Assembly: GCA_016793325.1 (NCBI GenBank)
Contig: JAEUKI010000004.1
Location: 62,001-126,000 of the forward strand
Source of the DNA: Myxococcales bacterium
Lineage (GTDB): Bacteria > Myxococcota_A > Polyangia > Polyangiales > Ga0077539
Reading direction: 5' to 3'
DNA length: 64,000 bases
A program made the position numbers and the translations under genes. Under the pieces are notes generated by a model. That model was given only the letters and a program-made list of their open reading frames with translations. It searched no databases and was not told the DNA's origin. Of this stretch, positions 33,285 to 40,354 are shown piece after piece. Position 1 is the first letter of the stretch; every line of letters begins with the position of its first letter.

Positions 33285-33797
33285 GTGAGCCAGGGGCCCA
33301 CCGTCGAGTCGCTGCTCCGCGATCACGGTCCGTTTGTGTGGCGAACGCTCGCGCGCCTCGGCGTGCGCGGCCCCGACGTCGAAGACATGTTCCAGGAGGT
33401 GTTCGTCGTGGTTCATCGACGGCTCGACAGCTTCGACCGAAGCGCCCGAGAGACGACGTGGCTCTTCGGGATCTGCCTTCGCGTCGCGAGCGACTATCGA
33501 CGACGTCGGCGGCGCAAGCCCGAGCAGTCGCTCGGCGACGATCAACCGCGTTCGGCGGGGATTTCTCCAGAGGATCACGCGATCTCGTCGCAGCTTCGCG
33601 CGCGGGTCGACGCGGCGCTCGACGCGATGGACGACGACAGGCGCGCGGTGTTCGTCTTGTTCGAGCTCGAAGGGATGGACTGCGCTTCGATCGCGGAGCT
33701 CGTAGGCGCCAAGGTGGGGACGGTCTACTCTCGGCTCCGCGCGGCGCGCGCCGAGTTTCGCAAGGCGATCGAAGACCCCAAGGAGGTGCGACGATGA
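33285..33797 (+). CDS. ECF-type RNA polymerase sigma factor
   Basis: 170 aa from the GTG at 33285, which has GGAG at good distance. Region 2 contains DVEDMFQEVFVVVHRRLDSFD and ETTWLFGICLRVASDYRR. Region 4 contains LFELEGMDCASIAELVGAK and GTVYSRLRAARAEFRKA. It lacks extra domains. The next two genes overlap as ATGA each and encode a membrane protein and a lipoprotein, a common arrangement for myxobacterial ECF factors controlled by an envelope-located anti-sigma module. Promoter targets are unknown. Confidence 0.93.
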   Translation: MSQGPTVESLLRDHGPFVWRTLARLGVRGPDVEDMFQEVFVVVHRRLDSFDRSARETTWLFGICLRVASDYRRRRRRKPEQSLGDDQPRSAGISPEDHAISSQLRARVDAALDAMDDDRRAVFVLFELEGMDCASIAELVGAKVGTVYSRLRAARAEFRKAIEDPKEVRR

Positions 33798-34501
33798 CCG
33801 ATCGTGATCCCGTGCGCCTCGTCGACGATCCTTCGACGCCCGACGCTGTGCGCGACGCGCTCTCTGCCGTGGACGCTCCGCCCGCGTACGACGCTGCCGC
33901 GGCTGCGCGCGCGGTCGAGCTCGCCGCCGTCAAAGCCGCAGGAACGGCCGCGGCCGTCGCGCCCTGGACCAAGGTCGCCCTCGTGCTCGTGGTGGGAGCG
34001 ACCGCGGTGACCGCGACGTACACCGCCACGCGATCGGCGCGACAGCGACCGTCGGTCACGTCGGTCGATCAGGGCAGGCGCGTCGAGCCGAGGCCTTCGA
34101 TCGAGCCGCAGGGCGAGCGAAGCGCTCCCGTTGTGTTTGCGACGAGCGACGCGAGCGCGCTTTCGAGCGACGCGAGCGCGGTACGGATCGCCGCGGCGAG
34201 TCGACCGACGCGCGTCGGGCCGAGCGGCTCGGCGGCCGAAGAGCGAGACCTGCTCGCGGAGGCGCAGCGGGCGCTCGAGCGCGAGTCGGACGCGCGCCGC
34301 GCGGTGGCGTTGGTGGCGCAGCATCGACGGAGGTTCTCGCGGAGCGCGCTCGAAGAAGAGCGGTCGTATTTGGAGTTTCGCGCGCGCGTGAGGCTCGGTG
34401 ACGCGGCGGAGGCTCGGCGGGTCGGAAGCGCGTTCGTCGCGCGTTTCGGCGGTGGAATCTACGGCGGTCCCGCGCGGCGGCTGCTCGAGACGCTGCGATG
34501 A
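33794..34501 (+). CDS. Single-pass membrane protein, candidate anti-sigma factor
   Basis: 235 aa. The start overlaps the sigma gene stop by ATGA after AGGAGG. A cytoplasmic N-terminal ~55 residues (DDPSTPDAVRDALSAVDAPP) precede one membrane segment (about 59-76, KVALVLVVGATAVTATYTA). A long disordered Ser/Ala/Arg linker follows, then a C-terminal helical repeat domain (EERDLLAEAQRALERESDAR, ALVAQHRRRFSRSALEEER) that looks like a TPR pair. The N-terminus has no zinc-binding anti-sigma motif (HxxxCxxC), so the anti-sigma role is inferred from position and topology only. Confidence 0.7.
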   Translation: MTDRDPVRLVDDPSTPDAVRDALSAVDAPPAYDAAAAARAVELAAVKAAGTAAAVAPWTKVALVLVVGATAVTATYTATRSARQRPSVTSVDQGRRVEPRPSIEPQGERSAPVVFATSDASALSSDASAVRIAAASRPTRVGPSGSAAEERDLLAEAQRALERESDARRAVALVAQHRRRFSRSALEEERSYLEFRARVRLGDAAEARRVGSAFVARFGGGIYGGPARRLLETLR

Positions 34502-35202
34502 GCGTCGGGCGACGGCTGTCCGTGTTGATTCTGTGTGTCGGAGCGTCGGCGTGCGTTCAAGACGCCATCGTGGCGCGCGGACGGGACGCGCAGACGGACG
34601 CGAGCGACGGGTCCCTTCGCGAGCGCTCGGCCATCAAGATCGAGGGAGAGGTGCTCGCGAGCCTGGGGACCGACGGAGTCTCTGGCGACACGCAAGTGCG
34701 CTTCGCGATGCGGCTGTCGCGATCGGGCTCGAGCGCCACTGCCCAGGTGTTCGTCGAGTCGACGGCGGGCAACGTCGAGCTCGCCGAGCGCGACGGTCAG
34801 TACGTGGGCTCGCAGTCGGAGTACGTGGGGCGGTACGTGCTGCGCGTGGTGGCGGACGGCGTCGAGGTGCGCTCAGCGTTCGCGGGCCCGGCGGCGCACT
34901 TGATTTCGCAGCCCGCGGCGCGGGCGATCGTGTTGCCAAACACGGCGCTCGCGGTGGTGTGGGCGCCTTCGGGCGCGAGCGAAGCGACGGTGGAAACCGA
35001 GGACTTCGCGGAGACGCCGGTGCGCGACACGGGGGCGTTCAGCGTTCCTGAGGCGGCGATCGTTGGAGAGATGGGGCGCGAGAGCGAGGATCGCGTTCGA
35101 GTACGCCGCACGGATACGGTTCCGCTCGTTGAGTTTGCCGAAGAGTCGCGCGTGCGCGTCTCGGTCGTGCGAGAAAATCGCTTCACCGTAAGCGCGCTGT
35201 GA
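34498..35202 (+). CDS. Lipoprotein of the ECF sigma cluster
   Basis: 234 aa overlapping the previous stop by ATGA. The lipoprotein signal ends VGASAC near residue 19. The mature part is beta-rich with extended strands (SIKIEGEVLASLGTDGVSG, GRYVLRVVADGVEVRSAFAG) and an acidic stretch, with no Cys after the lipobox. Together with the sigma and membrane genes it forms a three-gene operon. It may be the sensor or effector of the sigma-controlled envelope response. Confidence 0.75.
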   Translation: MSVGRRLSVLILCVGASACVQDAIVARGRDAQTDASDGSLRERSAIKIEGEVLASLGTDGVSGDTQVRFAMRLSRSGSSATAQVFVESTAGNVELAERDGQYVGSQSEYVGRYVLRVVADGVEVRSAFAGPAAHLISQPAARAIVLPNTALAVVWAPSGASEATVETEDFAETPVRDTGAFSVPEAAIVGEMGRESEDRVRVRRTDTVPLVEFAEESRVRVSVVRENRFTVSAL

Positions 35203-35277
35203 AGGATCGCGGAGCGCTGGCCATCCAGTGCAGTATTCGGCGGTAGAGCCATCGCGCTGCCCCGTTGGAGGTATCGA

Positions 35278-35646
35278 ATGAACTCGAGGCACTTGGTTCG
35301 CGTAGCGTTGGGTACGGGCTTGCTTCTCGTGTCGTTGATCGCCGCGGGCTGCGGCGGCGTGGGCCCTGGCGGTCGCGAGGTCGGCGGCGCGTGCCAGACC
35401 GACCGCGATTGTGCGCGCACGTGCTTCGCGGGCGACAGCCACTATCCCGGTGGAATCTGCAGCGCGCGGTGCACGAGCGACGCGCAGTGCCCTGGCGGCA
35501 CGGCGTGCGTGGACGATTTGGGCGGGATCTGCGCGGTGCTCTGCGCGGGCGCCAACTCGTGCTCGGGCTTCGGGCGCGGCTTCCAGTGCGACAGCGAGAA
35601 CCGCCGTGGAGCGCCCGGCGAAGTGACGGTGTGCCGCGTGCCGTGA
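35278..35646 (+). CDS. Small Cys-rich lipoprotein
   Basis: 122 aa with TTGGAGG ahead of the ATG. The signal ends IAAGC at residue 25. The mature region has ten further Cys in spacings such as CQTDRDCARTC, CSARCTSDAQC and CVDD-GGICAVLC, a compact disulfide-rich fold resembling other myxobacterial EGF-like or knottin-like lipoproteins. Function unknown. It is convergent with the next gene, leaving a 7-bp gap. Confidence 0.75.
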   Translation: MNSRHLVRVALGTGLLLVSLIAAGCGGVGPGGREVGGACQTDRDCARTCFAGDSHYPGGICSARCTSDAQCPGGTACVDDLGGICAVLCAGANSCSGFGRGFQCDSENRRGAPGEVTVCRVP

Positions 35647-35653
35647 GCGCGCG

Positions 35654-36874
35654 TCACTCGTACTCGAAGCGAATCCCCGCTTTTTCGAGCCGCGGAACGA
35701 GCGCCATCCCCATCGCGCTCGCGGGCGTGAGCACGCCTCCCTGCTTCGGCAGATCGTCTTGCAGGAGGCACAGGGCGCTCTCGGAGATCATGCGCGCGGT
35801 GGCTCCGTAGCCGGGGTCGCGCTTGCCGCGGATCGTGAGCTTCGCGGTGATCCCGTCGCCGTGGCCGACGAAGCGCGACGTGAAGAATCCCTGCTCGATG
35901 GTGGCGCGCGAGGGGCCCTCGCCGGGCTTTGGGAGCACGCGCTTGGCGAGCAGCGATCGGGCGCGGGTGTTCTGCAAGAGGACCATGAAGCTGCCGAGGC
36001 CCGCGGTGAGGGCGCTCGCGCGCGCGAGGCCCGTGGTGCCGCGGCCGGTGCTCGAGAGCTCGGTGTAGCGAAATTGCTTTCCGTAGCGAAAATCCAGGAG
36101 CGCGTTGCTGCGGCGGACGACGCGCGAGTTGACCGCGGCCATGACGAACGGGCCGGTCCACATGCCGAGGCCGTCGTCGTAGCGCACGCCCATGGGGTCG
36201 GGGCCGTCGGGACCTTCGGGCAAAGGCTCGGGGTTGAGCGCGTAGGGATTCGCGAGGAGCTTGCGGAGGGAACGATCGCGGCTCGAGATCTCCATGAGCG
36301 CGAGCATGCTGGCGATGGTTCCGCCGGAGATGCCTCCGCGCGATTCGCCGGCGTAGTGCGTGATGCGCTCGAGCTTCTTTCCGTGCGTGCGCTCGACGTG
36401 ATCGAAGAGCGCGAGCGTCCCGAGGTCGGACGGGATCGAGTCGTAGCCGCAGGTGTGAACGATGCGAGCGCCCGTGCGTCGCGCGGTCTCGTGGTGCGCG
36501 TCGATCATCGCGCGCATCCAGTGCACTTCGCCGGTCAAATCGCAGTAGTCCGTGCCCTGCGCCGCGCAGGCAGCGACGAGCGCGCTCCCGTACTTCGCGT
36601 ACGGACCTACGGTCGTGAGCACGAGCCGTGTTTGCTCGGCGAGCAGTCGCATCGAGCCCTCGTCCATCGCGTCGCCCACGAGGATGGGGACATCGGTGTT
36701 GATCGAGGATTGAACGGCTTGGAGCTTCGCGCGGTCACGGCCGGCCATCGCCCAGCGGAGCGAGAGCCCCTCGCGGCAGCGCTCGGCGAGGTATTCAGCG
36801 ACGAGGCGGCCTGTGAAGCCTGTGGCGCCGAACAGGACGAGGTCGAAGGCGCGTTGGTGAGTTGCTTCCGTCAT
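35654..36874 (-). CDS. Trans-acting enoyl reductase / saccharopine dehydrogenase-like protein
   Basis: 406 aa. The N-terminal Rossmann domain starts DLVLFGATGFTGRLVAEYL, followed by RWAMAGRDRAKL and VLTTVGPYAKYGSALVAACA, TDYCDLTGE, which together match the family of Mycobacterium Rv2953 (trans-acting enoyl reductase for phthiocerol and phenolic lipids) and eukaryotic SCCPDH. Later segments TCGYDSIPSDLGT and GGISGGTIASML are also typical. The reaction in this organism is unknown; a lipid-modifying reductase is the usual annotation. It is monocistronic. Confidence 0.85.
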   Translation of the reverse strand: MTEATHQRAFDLVLFGATGFTGRLVAEYLAERCREGLSLRWAMAGRDRAKLQAVQSSINTDVPILVGDAMDEGSMRLLAEQTRLVLTTVGPYAKYGSALVAACAAQGTDYCDLTGEVHWMRAMIDAHHETARRTGARIVHTCGYDSIPSDLGTLALFDHVERTHGKKLERITHYAGESRGGISGGTIASMLALMEISSRDRSLRKLLANPYALNPEPLPEGPDGPDPMGVRYDDGLGMWTGPFVMAAVNSRVVRRSNALLDFRYGKQFRYTELSSTGRGTTGLARASALTAGLGSFMVLLQNTRARSLLAKRVLPKPGEGPSRATIEQGFFTSRFVGHGDGITAKLTIRGKRDPGYGATARMISESALCLLQDDLPKQGGVLTPASAMGMALVPRLEKAGIRFEYE

Positions 36875-36922
36875 GCGTGCGAACCGTGGCGCGCGATGGT
36901 GCCACAGTCACGCAGAGAGACG

Positions 36923-37663
36923 TCAGCGATGGGGACGAACTTGCGAGCGGCGCGTGCGCGGTTGGTCGGCGCGCGGGGGCGGGGGCATGATGCCGATCCC
37001 GCCCGCAGCGACAGGCTGGATCGAGGGAACGCCCGGGGGCAGCTGCGTTCCTTCGTGCGGAACGACGGGGGTGTTGGTGACCGTGGTCGTGGTGGTGCCG
37101 AGCACTTGGGTGGTCGCCGCGACGTGCGGCGCGCCCTGCGTACGATGGGTCGAGAGCGCGGCGCCTGCGGTGGCCGCTGCGGTGGCGGCGAGGACTCCGG
37201 CCACGACGCCGCGGCGACGGGCGCGCTTCTTCTTCTCGACGCCGACGGGGCAGTCTTGCGTGAGGATCGTTCCATCGAAGCGGCGGAAGATGCGGAGGCA
37301 GGCGTCGGTGCCCTTGGCTTGCAAGAGCGACTCGGCTTCGGCCGTGGTCATCTGGCTCACGTCGTAGACGGTCTTGTTGCACGAGGCGCACATGCGCTCG
37401 CGCTCGTCGCCGGTCATCGACTCCCACGGAACGTTGCACGGCGACGCGATGTACACCCGCTGCAACAGCGGCAACGCGCGCTTCTTGGGGGCGGCCTTCG
37501 TCGCGTTGAGCCTCGCGTACGTCGCTTCGAGCTCTTTGACCGTCTCTTCGACGGAGCCCTCGAGCCCCTTGCTCGCGGCGAGCTGGGCTCGCAGCGAGGC
37601 GAGCTTGGCCTCGAGTTCGGCTTTGTGTCCTTCGAGCGCTTCTCGGTCGTCGCGGTATGCCAT
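36923..37663 (-). CDS. Cys-motif protein with coiled coil and C-terminal membrane anchor
   Basis: 246 aa from the ATG at 37663 (an ATG at 37687 is an alternative). Residues 1-60 are a coiled coil (EALEGHKAELEAKLASLRAQ). The central domain has four well-spaced Cys: SPCNVPWESM, RMCASCNKTVYDVSQM, ACLRIFRRFDGTILTQ, DCPVG. This pattern recurs in many myxobacterial and other bacterial proteins that I cannot name, and suggests zinc binding. A basic patch (KKKRARRR) precedes one hydrophobic segment (about 157-175), and the tail is Thr/Pro-rich. It probably sits at the inner face of the membrane. Confidence 0.7.
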   Translation of the reverse strand: MAYRDDREALEGHKAELEAKLASLRAQLAASKGLEGSVEETVKELEATYARLNATKAAPKKRALPLLQRVYIASPCNVPWESMTGDERERMCASCNKTVYDVSQMTTAEAESLLQAKGTDACLRIFRRFDGTILTQDCPVGVEKKKRARRRGVVAGVLAATAAATAGAALSTHRTQGAPHVAATTQVLGTTTTTVTNTPVVPHEGTQLPPGVPSIQPVAAGGIGIMPPPPRADQPRTRRSQVRPHR

Positions 37664-37717
37664 CGCTGTTGGTGCTGCGATGAACACACGCTCGCGACGA
37701 GCCCTTGGGTGCGCGCG

Positions 37718-38470
37718 CTAAAACGTCCCTGCGACGGTGATTCCCGAGGGAGAAGGGGCGATCGCGAGGGTGTGGACGGCGCCCAACGGGGGAATTCCCG
37801 AAGGCCATCGCGACAGCGGGCCCCCCGTCGCGTCGGGCCACCGCTGTGCGTAGCGCTGCCACGCGTCGATCGCGGCGGTCGGCGTGGTTCGAATGGTGAC
37901 CTGTCCGACGATGATCCCGCCGGCGACGTTGAGGATCGCCGCGATGGACAAGCGATAGCCGTACTCGAGGAGAAACCCCATCGCGATCGGGACGACGGTC
38001 CGCAGCGCGACGGACAGCACCGAGCTGTTGAAGTCCTGGTTCTGGGCGACCTTGCGAAAGAGCTCTTCGCCCGCGCGCAGCTGTTGGAAGTGGGACAAGT
38101 CTCGGCGCGCGAGGACCGCGCGAAACTCCGCGGGCGCGTACTGCCCTCGCGGGGGAACGATCAGCGTGTTGAGCATTCCCGCGGTCGAGCCGGTCGCGGC
38201 GATCCACCCGGCCGCGGTGTCGGGCGTGCCGAGCGCGTGGCCGATGAGCGCGCGCGTGAGGTTGCCGACCGCGAGCGTGGCGTACGTCGCGGTCCAACCC
38301 CATCGCCATCGCGCCGAGGGAGCTTCGTCGCGCTCGAGCGCCGCGCGAATCGCCGTGATCCGCGCGGTGATCTCGGGCTCGTCGGGCGTGTGCTGCGCGA
38401 ACGCGCTCGCGCTGCGGAGCGAGAGGGCCGCGAAGAGCGCGACGCGCGTCGTTGTGTGCGAGTGAGACAA
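37718..38470 (-). CDS. Exported helical protein of unknown function
   Basis: 250 aa with a signal peptide ending SAFAQ. The mature part is helical with several hydrophobic runs (TATYATLAVGNLTRALIGHA, IAATGSTAGMLNTLIVPPRG, VPIAMGFLLEYGYRLSIAAI, NVAGGIIVGQVTI), so it may span a membrane two to four times. There is no recognised domain. It ends 54 bp upstream of the Cys-motif gene on the same strand and may be co-transcribed with it. Confidence 0.6.
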   Translation of the reverse strand: MSHSHTTTRVALFAALSLRSASAFAQHTPDEPEITARITAIRAALERDEAPSARWRWGWTATYATLAVGNLTRALIGHALGTPDTAAGWIAATGSTAGMLNTLIVPPRGQYAPAEFRAVLARRDLSHFQQLRAGEELFRKVAQNQDFNSSVLSVALRTVVPIAMGFLLEYGYRLSIAAILNVAGGIIVGQVTIRTTPTAAIDAWQRYAQRWPDATGGPLSRWPSGIPPLGAVHTLAIAPSPSGITVAGTF

Positions 38471-38509
38471 CGGGACGACGGAGGGTACGCGACGGCGGTG
38501 ATGGCGTCA

Positions 38510-38688
38510 GCGGCCTCACCCGCGGCTGCCGCGCGCCCCTCTCCCGCGCGGGAGCGCGGGAGAGGGGCTACTGGGACCGAAACGTTGTGGCTGAACACCG
38601 ACAGGTGTCCGCAAGGCCCACAAAATCAAAGCCCCTCTCCTGCGCTCCAGCGCGGGAGAGGGGCGCGCGGCAGCGGGGGTGAGGCCGC
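38510..38688. repeat. 179-bp inverted-repeat element (MITE/REP-like)
   Basis: Arms of about 59 bp are near-perfect reverse complements: both begin with GCGGCCTCACCC and run through GCTGCCGCGCGCCCCTCTCC. Each arm itself folds into a GCCCCTCTCC/GGAGAGGGGC hairpin. The ~60-bp centre contains an AACACC/GGTGTC stem. It is the only thing seen in the 496-bp gap 38471-38966. It has no coding capacity. Confidence 0.8.
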
Positions 38689-38966
38689 AGCAAACCACAG
38701 CGCGAGACGCGGGCTTGGATCGATGTGCCTTCCACGTGGGTTGGGCCGCGACGCTCGATCTGTCGGCGCCGATGAGCGGTGGCGGTGGTGCGTCGGAGGG
38801 CTCGTCGCCATTCCTGGCGGCCGCGATGGCGTCGCCAGTCGACTGGCGATGGTGTTTTTGCTGGCGCAGAGAGAGGTTTGCGGGGTGACTTGAAAACTTG
38901 GGCGTCGGAAGGTGGGCGACGGAGGGCGTCGAGCGCGTCGTCGGCGAAGGGTGGCGATCGTGTGGG

Positions 38967-39398
38967 TCAGCCGGGGAGCTTCGCGGCGAGCGACTCGAGC
39001 GCGGCGCGGCAGGCGCCCTCTTGTTCGGCGATGCGGAGCGCGAGCTTGGCGCGCTCTCCGAGGAGCGCGCGGAGCGCGGTGGTCGCGGCGGTGAGCAGCG
39101 CGTCCCGCTCTCGGCGGAGCTCTTCGACCTCGGCGCGCGCGGTGTCTCGTTCGATCGCGTGGCGCGCCTGCGCTTCGCGGGCGTGCGCGGCGTCGCGCTC
39201 GAGCGTCTCGATCCTGGCCTCGCGTTGGGCGACCACGACTTCGAGCCGCTCGAACTCGCCGCCGATCGCGCGCTGCACGCCTTCGGCGTCCGCGCGTGCG
39301 TGCGCGAGGGCGTTCTCGGTTGGTGCGAGGCTGGACCACCAGTGATCGTTCGAGTTCTTTCCTGTGCTCCGACTCACTTCACCCTCCTTGTTGTCCAT
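38967..39398 (-). CDS. Coiled-coil protein
   Basis: 143 aa. After a short polar N-terminus (MDNKEGEVSRSTGKNSNDHW) the protein is one long coiled coil from about residue 30 to 135 (heptad-rich, GEFERLEVVVAQREARIETL, then EEVEELRRERDALL-type repeats). No signal is seen. Its start overlaps the end of the roadblock-domain gene by 20 bp, so the two are translated together. Partners such as a Ras-like GTPase are not in the window. Confidence 0.65.
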   Translation of the reverse strand: MDNKEGEVSRSTGKNSNDHWWSSLAPTENALAHARADAEGVQRAIGGEFERLEVVVAQREARIETLERDAAHAREAQARHAIERDTARAEVEELRRERDALLTAATTALRALLGERAKLALRIAEQEGACRAALESLAAKLPG

Positions 39399-39729
39399 CG
39401 TTGCCCGTGAGGGCGACGCAGCACGTGCTCAACAACAAACCGAGATTGCTCTCTGGATCCGCGACGAGCACCAACGTCGTTCCGTCGTAGAGCGCGTTGA
39501 TCACGACGGTGGCGTCCTCGCACACGAGCACTGCTTGGCGAAGCGCCCCGAACCGTTGTCGCTGCGCGAACGTCGCGATCGCGGCCTGCGTCGCGTCCGC
39601 GCCGAGCGCGAGCATGGGATCGACCGCGTCGACCCGCGAGCGAATCACCCGCGCGACACCAGAGCCGTCGGTGATCGCGACGACCTTCGCGAAGGGTGAA
39701 GAGAACAATCGTTCGGCGAGGCTGTGCAC
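39379..39729 (-). CDS. Roadblock/LC7-like domain protein
   Basis: 116 aa from the GTG at 39729 behind GGGAGA. The length and strand pattern fit a single Roadblock/LC7 domain: AERLFSSPFAKVVAITDGSG, then a helix around ADATQAAIATFAQRQRF, then QAVLVCEDATVVINALYDG and TTLVLVADPESNLGLLL. Such proteins (MglB, for example) are GTPase regulators in myxobacterial polarity and motility. The call is moderately secure; the GTPase partner is unknown. A coiled-coil protein is encoded immediately after with an overlap. Confidence 0.65.
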   Translation of the reverse strand: MHSLAERLFSSPFAKVVAITDGSGVARVIRSRVDAVDPMLALGADATQAAIATFAQRQRFGALRQAVLVCEDATVVINALYDGTTLVLVADPESNLGLLLSTCCVALTGNDGQQGG

Positions 39730-40354
39730 CAGCGTTCTCCCTCGAAGCGGTCATGGGGGCGAACGTGATGTCCTCCCGCGCCGCAGTGACTCGATCGCTC
39801 GTGAATTCGAGAGGCGTCGCGAACGCTGTCTTCGCCTCCAACGAAAACCGATTACGAGTGAAACACGACGAACCGCGAAATTCCCAAGGTCACTTGCGGC
39901 CCGTGAGCGGATTGCATGGCGACGCGCGCGTACGCGACAGCAGGGATGCACCGTTGTGGCGGGCTGTAGTTGTTGTGTCGAGCCGAGCGCTCGCGCTCGC
40001 GCGCCGCTTGTAGCCTCGGCGAACGCGTTGGAGCTTCAGAGGGCGTTGGAGTGGGATTTCGGCCTTTTGCTGCAGATCTGCGTCGACCATCGGCGTCAGC
40101 AATTCTTGCGGTGATTGCAAACGCGCTGCTATTGCAGCGAATCGCTTCCTTGCTGGTCTCGCAGCTCCTTGCAAAAGTCTCGAACTTCCACTCCAACGCC
40201 CTCTCACTCGCTACACACGCGGCGAGATCGCGTTCTCGCTAAAGATCTCTTCGTACAGATCGGGGCTCGATGAGGGCTCGTCTCCGGCGTGTGCGTCGTG
40301 AAGATCGCCGCGCGGCGGTGCGCGAATGCGGTACCTTGGCCGAGGAGGCGATCG
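39730..40354. other. 625-bp intergenic region with a large inverted repeat
   Basis: No frame here has the genome's codon use, and local GC is lower than average around 40080-40180. The only structure seen is the inverted repeat at 40038-40204. The promoter of the MopE-like gene should lie near 40250-40340, but no clear box is visible. Confidence 0.4.
40038..40204. ncRNA. Candidate structured RNA or MITE: 17-bp perfect inverted repeat
   Basis: AGAGGGCGTTGGAGTGG (40038-40054) is exactly complementary to 40188-40204. Pairing continues inward with interruptions: TTCG pairs with CGAA, and CTTTTGC with GCAAAAG, giving arms of about 35 nt. The interior can fold further (GCTGC-N4-GCAGC near 40120-40136). 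It is flanked by non-coding DNA on both sides. It may be a non-coding RNA or a non-autonomous mobile element; only the hairpin itself is seen. Confidence 0.45.

Noticed and set aside
34522..34540. Third near-copy of the 18-bp repeat
   Set aside because: It has mismatches and lies inside a signal-peptide sequence, so it is probably chance.
35759..38893. Frame of over 1000 codons opposite three minus-strand genes
   Set aside because: Low-complexity Arg/Ala/Gly translation; the minus strand carries the recognisable genes.
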